Positions 28,898-38,055 of a stretch of 64,000 nucleotides of DNA are shown piece after piece; positions within the stretch are counted from its first letter, which is position 1; each line of letters begins with the position of its first letter. The stretch is from an uncultured Maribacter sp. (lineage in GTDB: Bacteria; Bacteroidota; Bacteroidia; Flavobacteriales; Flavobacteriaceae): assembly GCF_947495965.1 (NCBI RefSeq), contig NZ_CANMBB010000001.1, positions 833,728-897,727 of the forward strand, in the 5' to 3' direction. A program made the translations under genes and the position numbers. Under the pieces are notes generated by a model. The model was not told the DNA's origin. It did no database searches and saw nothing but the letters and a program-made list of their open reading frames with translations.

Positions 28898-30157
28898 ATG
28901 AAGGATTATAACATTTCTAAACACAACTCTTTCTACACCATTGGTCTTAATTATAAAAAGGCTGATGCAGAAATGCGTGGAAAATTTAGTCTAGATGAAA
29001 ATGCAATGCAAAAAATACTAACGGAAGCAAAAGTGGAGGGAATAGATGGCTTGCTTGCAACATCAACTTGTAATAGAACAGAATTACATGGGTTTGCGCA
29101 ACATCCTTTTCAATTAATAAAAATGCTTTGTGATAATACACAAGGTACCGTAGAAGAATTTCAACAAGTAGCGTATGTGTATAAAAACAACGATGCTATT
29201 TCGCACCTTTTTAAAGTTGGCACAGGTTTAGACAGTCAAATTCTTGGAGATTTTGAAATAATTAGTCAGTTAAGACAAAGTTTTAACCGTTCTAAAAAGC
29301 AAGGAATTGCAAATCCGTTTGTAGAGCGTTTATGTAACTCCGTTATTCAAGCAAGTAAGCGCATAAAAAACGAAACACAAATATCTTCTGGAGCAACATC
29401 TGTTTCTTTTGCATCAGTACAATATATTTTAAAAACTATTCCAGATATTTCGCAAAAAAAGATTTTACTTTTTGGAACAGGTAAAATTGGAAGAAACACT
29501 TGTGAAAACCTTATAAAACACACCAAAAACCCTAATATAACCTTAATTAATAGAACCAAAGATAAAGCCGAAAAAGTGGCTGGTAAATTTAATTTAATGG
29601 TGAAGGATTATGGTGATTTACAAACAGAAATTAGAACCACAGATGTTCTTGTTGTTGCTACTGGTGCTAACCAACCAACTATTTCTAAAGATTTAATACA
29701 TACTAAAAAACCGTTACTAATTCTAGATTTATCTATCCCTAAAAATGTAGATAATTCTACAGCAGAGCTAGAAAATGTAACCGTTATTCATTTAGATCAT
29801 TTATCACAAATGACCGATGAGACTTTAGAACGTAGAAAGCAGTTTATTCCGCAAGCAGAAGAAATTATTGAAGAAGTAAAAGAAGACTTTATTCAATGGT
29901 TAGAAAGCAGAAAGTTTGCTCCTGTAATTAAAGCTTTAAACAAAAAGCTTAAAACAATGAAGGAAGAAGAATTAGATTATCATTCTAAAAAACTGACTGA
30001 TTTTAATTCCAAACATGCAGATGCAATTTCTAACCGCATAATTCAAAAAATAACCAAGCAATTTGCCAATCATTTAAAAGAAACTGGCAATGATGCAGAC
30101 GAAAGCCTAGAATTAATTCAAAAGGTATTTCAACTACAAGTAAGCACAAATGAGTAA
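28898..30157 (+). CDS. hemA: Glutamyl-tRNA reductase
   Basis: The 419-residue enzyme reduces glutamyl-tRNA to glutamate-1-semialdehyde, the first step of C5-pathway heme synthesis. The catalytic cysteine is in LLATSTCNRTELHGF (about 58). The substrate segment GLDSQILGDFEIISQL (about 116) and the NADPH site LLFGTGKIGRNTCENL (about 190) are present. A C-terminal dimerisation helix is present. Its end overlaps hemCD by 8 bases, so translation is coupled. It starts the hemA-hemCD-hemE run. Confidence 0.96.
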   Translation: MKDYNISKHNSFYTIGLNYKKADAEMRGKFSLDENAMQKILTEAKVEGIDGLLATSTCNRTELHGFAQHPFQLIKMLCDNTQGTVEEFQQVAYVYKNNDAISHLFKVGTGLDSQILGDFEIISQLRQSFNRSKKQGIANPFVERLCNSVIQASKRIKNETQISSGATSVSFASVQYILKTIPDISQKKILLFGTGKIGRNTCENLIKHTKNPNITLINRTKDKAEKVAGKFNLMVKDYGDLQTEIRTTDVLVVATGANQPTISKDLIHTKKPLLILDLSIPKNVDNSTAELENVTVIHLDHLSQMTDETLERRKQFIPQAEEIIEEVKEDFIQWLESRKFAPVIKALNKKLKTMKEEELDYHSKKLTDFNSKHADAISNRIIQKITKQFANHLKETGNDADESLELIQKVFQLQVSTNE

Positions 30158-31733
30158 TACCATTAGAATAGGTACTCGTGATAGTGAACTAGCACTATGG
30201 CAAGCAAATTACGTTAAAAGACAATTAGACGCTCTAGGCCACAACACCAAAATTGTTGCCGTAAAATCTACAGGAGACATCATATTAGACAAACCGCTAT
30301 ATGAGCTAGGAATAACTGGTATTTTTACCAAAACCCTAGATATAGCAATGCTTAATGGAGATATAGATATTGCTGTGCATTCTATGAAAGATGTTCCAAC
30401 AGCATTACCTAAAGGTATTGTAAAAGCTGCTGTTTTAAAACGGGCAAATTACATGGACATTCTTGCCTTTAAAGACAATGAAGAATTTTTAGGGTCTCCA
30501 GAAGGTATTATTGCAACCGGAAGTCTTAGAAGAAAAGCACAATGGCTTAACCGCTACCCTACGCATACTGTAGTAGATTTAAGAGGAAATGTAAATAGTA
30601 GACTTCAAAAACTAGAAGATAATAATTGGAACGGTGCTATTTTTGCAGCTGCAGGCTTAGACCGTATAAATTTACAACCAGAAAATACTATTGGACTTAC
30701 CTGGATGATTCCTGCCCCTGCACAAGGAGCAATAATGGTAGTTGCCAAAGAAGAAAATGAGGAATTAAGAGAAATCCTATCCGAATTAAATCATGAAGCT
30801 ACAGATACCTGCGTTGGTATTGAACGTGAATTTTTAAGAACTTTAGAAGGTGGTTGTACTGCTCCCATAGGTGCTTTTGCCTACATAAACAAGGAAGAAG
30901 AAGTTGTTTTTAAAGGGGTTTTACTATCTAAAGACGGAAAACAAAAAATAGAGGTAGCAAAATCTGTTAAACTAGGAAAACACCAAACTCTTGGAGAAGA
31001 TTTAGCACATAAAGTATTAGAAAAAGGTGGTAAGCGCCTTATGGGACAACTTAATGATGGGCCAACTGCTGCTACTTTATATGCTACTAAAAAGCTTACT
31101 CCAGAACAAACGCAAATGTTTGACCCAACAGTAAGTGTAGATTCTGAAGATTTTATAAAAATAAAGCTTACCAGAATTCCAAGACCCGTTTTAAAAACGC
31201 CGCATAAGAATGTAATTTTTACAAGTAAAAACGGAATTGAAGCGCTAATACAAAACGTTACTGCTAGCGAATTACAATTTGAGAATATTTATTGCGTAGG
31301 TCGTAAAACCAAACGTTTAATTGAAAGACGAATTGGCGAAGTAACCTATTGTGCTCCAAATGCCGAAAAACTCGCAGAATATTTAGCAGAAAATCTAGAA
31401 AATAAAGAGGTTACTTATTTTTGTGGTGATATTCGTTTAGATACTTTACCAAATTTATTGACGGAGAGTAATATTACCGTTACAGAGATTGAAGCATACC
31501 AAACAAGACTTGCACCAAGAACTGTAGAAGAAGACACTAAAGGCATCTTATTTTTTAGTCCTTCTGGGGTACAAAGTTATATTAAGATTAACAACAATAC
31601 TAAAATTGCATATTGCATTGGAGAAACCACAGCTTCTGAAGCTAGAAAACATTTTACAGAAGTTAAAGTAGCTAAAATGCGTACCGTAGAAAGTGTTATT
31701 ACGTTGGCAAATTCTGATTTTATTACCAAGTAA
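30150..31733 (+). CDS. hemCD: Fused hydroxymethylbilane synthase / uroporphyrinogen-III synthase
   Basis: The 527-residue protein joins two successive enzymes. Residues 1-305 are HemC: RIGTRDSELALWQANYV, HSMKDVPT, the VDLRGNVNSRL block and the cofactor cysteine in LEGGCTAPIGAFA (about 235). Residues about 325-527 resemble HemD, with NVIFTSKNGIEAL, YCVGRKTKRLI and ILFFSPSGVQSY. Such fusions occur in Flavobacteria and would pass the unstable linear tetrapyrrole directly to ring closure. Translation is coupled to hemA by overlap. Confidence 0.92.
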   Translation: MSNTIRIGTRDSELALWQANYVKRQLDALGHNTKIVAVKSTGDIILDKPLYELGITGIFTKTLDIAMLNGDIDIAVHSMKDVPTALPKGIVKAAVLKRANYMDILAFKDNEEFLGSPEGIIATGSLRRKAQWLNRYPTHTVVDLRGNVNSRLQKLEDNNWNGAIFAAAGLDRINLQPENTIGLTWMIPAPAQGAIMVVAKEENEELREILSELNHEATDTCVGIEREFLRTLEGGCTAPIGAFAYINKEEEVVFKGVLLSKDGKQKIEVAKSVKLGKHQTLGEDLAHKVLEKGGKRLMGQLNDGPTAATLYATKKLTPEQTQMFDPTVSVDSEDFIKIKLTRIPRPVLKTPHKNVIFTSKNGIEALIQNVTASELQFENIYCVGRKTKRLIERRIGEVTYCAPNAEKLAEYLAENLENKEVTYFCGDIRLDTLPNLLTESNITVTEIEAYQTRLAPRTVEEDTKGILFFSPSGVQSYIKINNNTKIAYCIGETTASEARKHFTEVKVAKMRTVESVITLANSDFITK

Positions 31734-31763
31734 ATAATGATAGTCCAATTACTATAATTAAAA

Positions 31764-31820
31764 ATAGCTAAAAGCAAAAAGCTAAAGGCCATTAGCCAAT
31801 AGCAAGAAACCAATAGCAGT
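31764..31820. repeat. Degenerate AGCTAAAAGC-type intergenic repeat
   Basis: The 95-base gap between hemCD and hemE holds short repeated units such as TAGCTAAAAGC, AAGCTAAAGGCC, TTAGCCAATAGC and CCAATAGC on both strands. The pattern looks like worn low-complexity repeats seen between genes in related bacteria. No function can be assigned. Confidence 0.5.
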
Positions 31821-31827
31821 ATATAAT

Positions 31828-32850
31828 ATGAAGAACGACTTATTTCTAAAAGCATTAAAAGGAGAAACTGTAGAAAGGCCACCAGTTTGGATGATGAGAC
31901 AAGCAGGGCGTTACCTTCCTGAGTTTATGGAAATTAAAGCAAAATATGACTTTTTTACCCGTTGCCAAACTCCAGAATTAGCTTCCGAAATTACAGTACA
32001 ACCTATACGAAGATATGGTATGGATGCTGCTATTTTGTTTTCTGACATTTTAGTAATACCGCAGGCAATGAATATTGAGGTAGAAATGAAACCAAATTTT
32101 GGCCCATATTTACCAAACCCTATTCGTTCGCAAAAAGATTTAGACAGTGTTATTGTTCCAGATATTCAAGACACCCTTGGCTATGTTATGGATGCTATAA
32201 AAATGACCAAAGAAAAATTAAATGATGAAATTCCTTTAATTGGTTTTGCTGGTTCTCCATGGACTATTTTATGCTATTGTGTACAAGGACAGGGAAGTAA
32301 AAACTTTGATAAAGCTAAAGAGCTTTGCTTTACACAACCTGTGGTAGCACATTCTCTATTGCAAAAAATAACCGATACTACTATTGCTTACCTTAAAGAA
32401 AAGGTAAAAGCAGGAGTTAATGCGGTACAAGTGTTTGATTCTTGGGGAGGAATGCTTTCGCCAACAGATTATCAAGAATTTTCTTGGCAATACATACAGC
32501 AAATTATAGATGCTCTTAAAGAAGAAGCTCCTGTAATTGCTTTTGGTAAAGGGTGTTGGTTTGCCTTAAATGATATGGCAAAATCTGGCGCCTCTGCATT
32601 AGGGGTAGATTGGACATGCTCTGCACGTAATGCTCGCTACTTAACCGGAGGAAATATTACACTACAAGGGAACTTTGATCCTTCTCGTTTATTATCCCCA
32701 CCAGCAGAAATAAAAAAGATGGTACACCAAATGATTACTGAGTTTGGTAAAGACAAATACATTGTAAATCTAGGGCACGGAATTTTACCTAACATACCAT
32801 TAGAAAACGCAAAAGCATTTATAGATGCCGTAAAAGAGTATAAAGAATAG
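31828..32850 (+). CDS. hemE: Uroporphyrinogen decarboxylase
   Basis: The 340-residue enzyme converts uroporphyrinogen III to coproporphyrinogen III. The N-terminal signature [16 protein letters not shown] is complete. The aspartate in [14 protein letters not shown], the [11 protein letters not shown] segment and [12 protein letters not shown] near the end match HemE. It is third in the hem gene run, after the fused hemCD. Length and motifs are normal. Confidence 0.97.
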   Translation: MKNDLFLKALKGETVERPPVWMMRQAGRYLPEFMEIKAKYDFFTRCQTPELASEITVQPIRRYGMDAAILFSDILVIPQAMNIEVEMKPNFGPYLPNPIRSQKDLDSVIVPDIQDTLGYVMDAIKMTKEKLNDEIPLIGFAGSPWTILCYCVQGQGSKNFDKAKELCFTQPVVAHSLLQKITDTTIAYLKEKVKAGVNAVQVFDSWGGMLSPTDYQEFSWQYIQQIIDALKEEAPVIAFGKGCWFALNDMAKSGASALGVDWTCSARNARYLTGGNITLQGNFDPSRLLSPPAEIKKMVHQMITEFGKDKYIVNLGHGILPNIPLENAKAFIDAVKEYKE

Positions 32851-32907
32851 TACTCTTTTCTTTTGCCTATTTTTTGTATTATTATATCTAGGTAGGAAAA
32901 ATCTATT

Positions 32908-33201
32908 ATGAAAAAAAATATTGGACTTGTAATTGTCATTTTAGTAATTGGTTATAATATCTACGATTACTTTAAAGTCAAAAATGATTCATTATCTACG
33001 GATATAGAAAACTGTACTAATAAATTCATGGCGACTAATCCCAATATTGATAAAAACATTGCTGAAAAGTATTGCAAATGTGCTATTGAAAATATAGGAG
33101 AAAAATATAAAAATTCAACTATTAGTACTGAAAAGATACTTGAGAATGAGCAATCGAGAATGCAAGATTGTTTTGACTATGCAAAAAAAGCGAAGCAATA
33201 A
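32908..33201 (+). CDS. Small membrane-anchored cysteine-containing protein, unknown
   Basis: The 97-residue protein has one N-terminal membrane segment (about 4-19), then a soluble helical part with four cysteines (NCTNKF, KYCKCAIEN, QDCFDY). The spacing suggests one or two disulfides in the periplasm. No family is recognised with confidence. It sits between hemE and an EI24 gene on the same strand. A 103-base non-coding gap follows. Confidence 0.65.
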   Translation: MKKNIGLVIVILVIGYNIYDYFKVKNDSLSTDIENCTNKFMATNPNIDKNIAEKYCKCAIENIGEKYKNSTISTEKILENEQSRMQDCFDYAKKAKQ

Positions 33202-33304
33202 TAAATTTGAAATTATCTAATCATAATTAAAGAAGACGCAAAGGATTACGCAGAAGAAATTTAAAATGTAACCTTGCCTCAACTTTGGACACAGCTAAAC
33301 TGTT

Positions 33305-34048
33305 ATGATAAAAAATATTTTAAAAGGCATTACTTCTTACGCCAATTCTTTTAAACTTATTGCACAACTAAAATTGTGGAAATATTTTTTTATACCCATT
33401 GGTATTAGTATTGTAACTGCTGTTTTTATTGGCTTTACTAGCTATACACTTGCGGACGATATTGGCGCTTTTATCTCCAAAATTTGGAGATGGGATTGGG
33501 GAAAAGAAACTTTTACCTCTATAAGTAATTTTGTTGGTGGTGCAACGGTAATTCTCCTTGGACTTGTACTTTATAAGCATATTGTAATGGCATTATCTGC
33601 TCCCTTTATGAGTCCTGTATCCGAAAAAATTGAAGCGCATTTTACAAAAAATACAAACCACGAGCATAGAAAAACTTCTTTTAATGACCAACTTTGGAGA
33701 GGTGTTAGAATAAACTTAAGAAATCTTTGGAAAGAGATTTTATTTACTATTCCACTTATAATCTTAGGCTTTATTCCAGTAATTGGTATTGCATCTACCA
33801 TTTTAATATTTTTGGTTCAAGCATATTATGCAGGTTTTGGTAATATGGATTATACCTTAGAACGTCATTTTAAGTATAAAGAAAGTATTCAATTTGTAAA
33901 AAAGAATAAAGGGTTTGCTATTGGTAATGGTATGGTGTTTATGTTATTTCTTTTAATTCCTGTTATCGGAATTATTTTAGTCTTACCTCTATCCGTAACA
34001 GCAGCTTCTAAACAAACTGTGGCTATTTTAGAAAATCAAAAACATTAA
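33305..34048 (+). CDS. EI24-domain membrane protein (CysZ-like)
   Basis: The 247-residue protein has about four to six membrane spans. Segments such as LWKYFFIPIGISIVTAV and VMALSAPFMSPVSEKIEAHF match the EI24/CysZ fold; CysZ members move sulfate across the inner membrane. Substrate specificity cannot be read from this sequence. The GNAT gene starts 5 bases downstream, so the two are co-transcribed. It lies within the hem neighbourhood. Confidence 0.85.
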   Translation: MIKNILKGITSYANSFKLIAQLKLWKYFFIPIGISIVTAVFIGFTSYTLADDIGAFISKIWRWDWGKETFTSISNFVGGATVILLGLVLYKHIVMALSAPFMSPVSEKIEAHFTKNTNHEHRKTSFNDQLWRGVRINLRNLWKEILFTIPLIILGFIPVIGIASTILIFLVQAYYAGFGNMDYTLERHFKYKESIQFVKKNKGFAIGNGMVFMLFLLIPVIGIILVLPLSVTAASKQTVAILENQKH

Positions 34049-34053
34049 ATCTA

Positions 34054-34587
34054 GTGGACTTGAATTTTGATTCTTATTACCTAGAACCAATACAAGAAAA
34101 ACACGCTTGGGGTTTATGCGATTTTGTCACCTCTAATTCGGATAGATTAAAACGCTATTTCCCTGTAACATTAGCAGCAAATGTAACTCCAGAACTAGCT
34201 GCTATTTTTACAAATAAAAAAGCAAAAGAGTTTCTAAACAACCAAGAGTACCTATTTATTCTCCGAAGCAATTTAGAAAAAAACATAATCGGTATAATTT
34301 ATTTAAAAGAACTAAACTGGCAAACTAAACAAGGAGAACTAGCCTATTGTATAGGGTATAATTATGAAGGGCAAGGTATTACAAGTAAAGCCATTACGGT
34401 TTTAACAAAATGGGCTTTTAGTCAAAAAGCTTTACAAACGCTGCAAATAATAGTACATAAAACAAATACCGCAAGTATAAGAGTTGCTTTAAAATGTAAC
34501 TTTACATGGCAAAAAACGTTGCCTAAAGAACATACTCCTCCTAATGAAGATTCGTTAGATATGGAGTTATACGAACGTTGTAAGTAA
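34054..34587 (+). CDS. GNAT-family acetyltransferase (RimJ/RimL type)
   Basis: The 177-residue protein starts at a GTG. It has RimJ/RimL features: HAWGLCDFVTSNSDRLKRYFP at the N-terminus, GELAYCIGYNYEGQGITSKAI with the acetyl-CoA pyrophosphate loop (about 105-120), and HKTNTASIRVALKCNF near 147. It probably acetylates a protein N-terminus or a small amine. It follows the EI24 gene and is the last gene before the toxin-antitoxin module. Confidence 0.88.
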   Translation: MDLNFDSYYLEPIQEKHAWGLCDFVTSNSDRLKRYFPVTLAANVTPELAAIFTNKKAKEFLNNQEYLFILRSNLEKNIIGIIYLKELNWQTKQGELAYCIGYNYEGQGITSKAITVLTKWAFSQKALQTLQIIVHKTNTASIRVALKCNFTWQKTLPKEHTPPNEDSLDMELYERCK

Positions 34588-34596
34588 TGGTTAGTC

Positions 34597-34624
34597 TTGA
34601 GTTTAAATAAAAAAATTATATTTG
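34597..34624 (+). promoter_or_regulatory. Near-consensus promoter of the XRE/ImmA-PIN module
   Basis: TTG at 34597-34599 and TATATTTG at 34617-34624 are separated by 17 bases, matching the Bacteroidetes pattern. The expected start of transcription falls on or next to the ATG at 34629, so the mRNA would have almost no 5' leader. Confidence 0.7.
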
Positions 34625-34628
34625 CTTA

Positions 34629-35768
34629 ATGTCTACTAGGATAGAAAATATAAACGCTGATTTAATTAACTGGGCTATTACCCGGGCAGGAAATGAATTG
34701 GATGAATTCTATTTTAACAACCCTGCTGTTGCTGAGTGGGTTGCAGGAACGAAGAAACCGACAATAAAACAATTAGAAGATTTTACACATAAGGTACATG
34801 TTCCTTTTGGTTATATGTTTCTCAATCAACCGCCTCAAGAAGAAATTCCAATCCCTTTCTTTAGGACGGGAAATTCTCAAAGAGAAATGGTTTCTTTAAA
34901 CGTATACCATACAATTCAAATCATAAAAGAAAGACAGAATTGGTTAACTAACTATCTTCAAGAAAGTGAATATCCAGACTTAGAATTTGTAGGAAAGTAT
35001 AATGTAAACTCCGATTATAAAGAAGTTGTAAATGATATTCGTAATACTTTAAATCTGACAGTAAACTGGGCAAGTAAACTTGGTACTTGGGAACAAGCAC
35101 TAGACCATTTAACATTACAAATTGAAGAAATTGGTATAATTGTAAATTTTAATGGAATAGTTGGTAATAATACTAGAAGAAAAATCCCAGTTGACGAATG
35201 TAGAGGGTTTGTAATAGTAAATAATAAAAGTCCATTTCTTTTTATTAATTCTGCTGATGCAAAAGCTGCCCAAATGTTTACATTGATTCACGAGCTTGCA
35301 CATATATGGTTAGGAGAAAGTGCAGGTTTTGACAATAAACAAATGTTACCGGCTGATGATCCCATTGAGAAATTTTGTGATAAAGTAGCTGCTGAATTCC
35401 TAGTACCCGAAATATTTTTCAAAGAAAAATGGAATAGCACTCAAAACATTAAATATCTGAGTAGAGTTTTTAAGGTTAGTCCTATTGTTATAGCTAGAAG
35501 AGCTCTTGACTTAAAATTGATGTCTAGGACATCTTTTTTTCAATTCTACAACGATTATATCTCTGAATTTCAAAATAAAAAGGATACTCAAAGTTCTGGA
35601 GGGAATTTTTATGCAACTGCAAAAAAACGAATAAGCTTAAGATTTGCAAGCTATGTTAATAGTGCTGTAAAAGAGAATAGCCTTCTTTATCGAGATGCAT
35701 ATAGATTGACAAGCTTGAAAGGAAACACCTATGAGAAATTTATCAATGAATACTTATATCAAGCATGA
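34629..35768 (+). CDS. XRE helix-turn-helix plus ImmA/IrrE metallopeptidase (probable antitoxin)
   Basis: The 379-residue protein has an N-terminal XRE-like DNA-binding region (about 1-70, with AVAEWVAGTKKPTIKQLEDF). An ImmA/IrrE zinc peptidase domain follows, with LIHELAHIWLGE (H-E-x2-H, about 219) and the downstream EKFCDKVAAEFLVPE. Such proteins cut or bind regulators and are often paired with DUF4411 PIN proteins. Its stop overlaps the next start by 4 bases (ATGA), so the pair is coupled. The C-terminal 100 residues have no clear family. The antitoxin role is from the pairing, not from sequence alone. Confidence 0.85.
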   Translation: MSTRIENINADLINWAITRAGNELDEFYFNNPAVAEWVAGTKKPTIKQLEDFTHKVHVPFGYMFLNQPPQEEIPIPFFRTGNSQREMVSLNVYHTIQIIKERQNWLTNYLQESEYPDLEFVGKYNVNSDYKEVVNDIRNTLNLTVNWASKLGTWEQALDHLTLQIEEIGIIVNFNGIVGNNTRRKIPVDECRGFVIVNNKSPFLFINSADAKAAQMFTLIHELAHIWLGESAGFDNKQMLPADDPIEKFCDKVAAEFLVPEIFFKEKWNSTQNIKYLSRVFKVSPIVIARRALDLKLMSRTSFFQFYNDYISEFQNKKDTQSSGGNFYATAKKRISLRFASYVNSAVKENSLLYRDAYRLTSLKGNTYEKFINEYLYQA

Positions 35769-36262
35769 GTAAATTCATTGTAGATTCCAACTTTTTTATT
35801 CAAGCACACCGCTCTATTTACCCACTAGATGTAGTTCAAAGTTTTTGGGTGAAAATTAATGACCTTGCAATGAATGGTACCATAGTAAGTATTGATAAGG
35901 TTAAAAAAGAAATTTTTGATAATGCTTCTCATCAAGATGAATTAAAGATTTGGTGCGGAGATAATCTTCCAAATGATTTTTTTATAAATACTGACTCTGT
36001 ATTAAACAATTATATATCTATTGTGAATTGGGTAAATTCTAGTCATTTTACTGAACGTGCTCAACAAGAATTTCTTGCAACAGATTTAGCCGACCCTTGG
36101 TTAGTCGCTTTTGCCATGAGTAATGGATGGACAATAGTTACTTATGAAAAAAGCGAGCCAAATAGAAGGAATCGAATTAAAATCCCTGAAGTTTGCAATC
36201 AATTTAACGTGAGGTATATAAATACTATTGAAATGTTAAGGGAATTGAATGAAAACTTTTAA
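35765..36262 (+). CDS. DUF4411 PIN-like protein (probable toxin)
   Basis: The 165-residue protein begins MSKFIVDSNFFIQAHR, with the first PIN acidic residue in VDSNFF. Further acids lie in SIDKVKKEIFD and ATDLADPWLVAFA, and VTYEKSEPNRRNRIKIPEVC is the family's late motif. PIN-domain toxins are Mg2+-dependent ribonucleases acting in the cytoplasm. DUF4411 genes commonly follow an XRE-ImmA gene, as here with a 4-base overlap. The RNA target is unknown. Confidence 0.85.
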   Translation: MSKFIVDSNFFIQAHRSIYPLDVVQSFWVKINDLAMNGTIVSIDKVKKEIFDNASHQDELKIWCGDNLPNDFFINTDSVLNNYISIVNWVNSSHFTERAQQEFLATDLADPWLVAFAMSNGWTIVTYEKSEPNRRNRIKIPEVCNQFNVRYINTIEMLRELNENF

Positions 36263-36352
36263 AACATACTATCTACAACAATTTGTATAGTATATCTGTA
36301 CTCTACGGAATACAAACGCGCTATACAAAAGATATTACAATTCAATAAACTA

Positions 36353-36988
36353 ATGCAGATAATTGAAAAATATGATCGCCAGTTTGAGTATTTAGGTATC
36401 CTAATTAATCTTTTAATAGCCTACCAATTTTATAAAATTTGGAGTAATCCAACTATAAATGATGCTTCTACTGTTTCCGCATTGGCAGCACTAATGGCTT
36501 TTGAGTTTATTATGGTCCACTCTGGTGTATTTATGGCTGTAATGCCTAGAAAAATATCTTTATACGTATTATTTCCAGTGTATGGTCTTTTTGCACTTGC
36601 TTTTAATGCTGCAACAGAGAATAATATTATATTAATAGCTTACTTAGTAGTTATATTTAATCGTATGCGTTTTGCATTTTCAGATGTAAGTCCGGCTTTA
36701 AAAAATAGAGCAATATTAACTTCTGTTTTGGCTGCAATTATATATTTTATATTGATTTTTGTAATTATGTTTACTATGAATTCCATTCCGGAACTTGGGT
36801 TACATGAAGAGTACTTAGAAATTTCTGGTTATAATGCCGCAAAAACATCCGGTGGTGTGTTTATAGACACGCCACATATTGCCATTTTTTTTGGACTAAT
36901 CTATTATTGTTTTTTAGTACTAATTGAAGTATTATTACTTTATAAGCCACAAAATAAAAACCCGCCTATAAATATTCCTGATTTATGA
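36353..36988 (+). CDS. Multi-span membrane protein, function unknown
   Basis: The 211-residue protein has about six membrane spans, with EFIMVHSGVFMAVMPRK near 57 and HIAIFFGLIYYCFLVLIEVLLLY near 180. No family is recognised with confidence. Its stop overlaps the hemF start by 4 bases, so the two are translated together. That coupling ties it to heme synthesis or to oxygen-related physiology, as inference. Confidence 0.75.
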   Translation: MQIIEKYDRQFEYLGILINLLIAYQFYKIWSNPTINDASTVSALAALMAFEFIMVHSGVFMAVMPRKISLYVLFPVYGLFALAFNAATENNIILIAYLVVIFNRMRFAFSDVSPALKNRAILTSVLAAIIYFILIFVIMFTMNSIPELGLHEEYLEISGYNAAKTSGGVFIDTPHIAIFFGLIYYCFLVLIEVLLLYKPQNKNPPINIPDL

Positions 36989-37887
36989 AAGATACTTTCT
37001 ACGCCTATATTCAACAACTACAAGACACTATAACTACTAAATTAGAAGAAGTAGATGGTGTTGCTACATTTAAAGAAGACCTTTGGAAAAGACCAGAAGG
37101 CGGTGGTGGTAGAACACGTGTTATAGAAAATGGAGCTGTATTCGAAAAAGGTGGGGTAAACATTTCTGCAGTGCATGGTGCTTTACCAGAAAGTATGCAA
37201 AACTATTTTGGAGTAAAAGATGCCGATTTTTTTGCTTGCGGACTAAGTTTAGTATTGCACCCTAAAAACCCAATGGTTCCCACAGTACATGCTAATTGGC
37301 GTTATTTTGAAATGTATGACAAACAAGGTAACATTGTAGATCAATGGTTTGGTGGTGGTCAAGACCTTACACCCTATTATTTATTTGAGGAAGACGCTAT
37401 TCATTTTCATAATATATGCAAAATTTCCTGTGATAAACACAATCCATCTTTTCATAAAAAATATAAAGAACGATGTGATACTTATTTTTGGAACGCACAC
37501 CGTAATGAAGCAAGAGGCTTAGGAGGCTTATTTTTTGATTATTGTAAAGCAACCGATGATATGTCTATGCAAGGCTGGTATAATTTTGTAACCGAAGTTG
37601 GCAATAGCTTTTTAGAAGCATATATACCAATTGTTACAAAAAGAAAAGACTTACCATATAGTAAAGAACAAAGAGACTGGCAAGAGGTTAGGCGTGGCCG
37701 TTATGTAGAATTTAACTTAGTACATGATAAAGGAACTTTATTTGGGTTACGCACCAATGGCCGTATAGAAAGTATATTAATGAGCTTACCTCCACATGTA
37801 CAATGGCATTATAATCACCATCCAGAAAAAGGAAGCGCAGAAGAAAAATTACTCCAAGTTTTAGCAACTCCAAAAGATTGGGTTTAA
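36985..37887 (+). CDS. hemF: Oxygen-dependent coproporphyrinogen-III oxidase
   Basis: The 300-residue enzyme decarboxylates coproporphyrinogen III to protoporphyrinogen IX using O2. Family blocks are complete: GGGGRTRVIENGAVFEKGGVN (about 36), HANWRYFEM (about 104), WFGGGQDLTPYY (about 121), and a C-terminal RVRGRYVEFNLVHDKGT-like region. The O2-dependent form shows an aerobic route. It is coupled to the upstream membrane gene by a 4-base overlap. Confidence 0.96.
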   Translation: MKDTFYAYIQQLQDTITTKLEEVDGVATFKEDLWKRPEGGGGRTRVIENGAVFEKGGVNISAVHGALPESMQNYFGVKDADFFACGLSLVLHPKNPMVPTVHANWRYFEMYDKQGNIVDQWFGGGQDLTPYYLFEEDAIHFHNICKISCDKHNPSFHKKYKERCDTYFWNAHRNEARGLGGLFFDYCKATDDMSMQGWYNFVTEVGNSFLEAYIPIVTKRKDLPYSKEQRDWQEVRRGRYVEFNLVHDKGTLFGLRTNGRIESILMSLPPHVQWHYNHHPEKGSAEEKLLQVLATPKDWV

Positions 37888-37896
37888 AACTAGATT

Positions 37897-38055
37897 ATGC
37901 CGAAAAAAGGAAAAGAAAAAAATACGGTAAGCAAAGCAAAGCATACTAAGTTAATGAACCGTAAAAAGAATAAGCTTAAAAAAGAACAGGAGACTAGAAA
38001 AGAACGACTAAAAGCTATTGTAAAGCTAAGTCAAGAAAAAGCAAAAGATAATTAA
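37897..38055 (+). CDS. 52-residue lysine-rich basic protein, unknown
   Basis: ATG at 37897 gives MPKKGKEKNTVSKAKHTKLM followed by KKNKLKKEQETRKERLKAIVK and a stop. The protein is very basic, with a predicted helical second half, and could bind RNA or DNA. No family is recognised. Its TAA overlaps the ATG of the next gene by one base (TAATG), and hemF ends 9 bases upstream. Such tight packing on both sides argues that it is a real gene. Confidence 0.7.
   Translation: MPKKGKEKNTVSKAKHTKLMNRKKNKLKKEQETRKERLKAIVKLSQEKAKDN

Noticed and set aside
33202-33304. ACGCAAAGGATTACGCAGAAG-like stretch before the EI24 gene
   Set aside because: It resembles worn repeats near small mobile genes in related bacteria, but it is too short to call a remnant.
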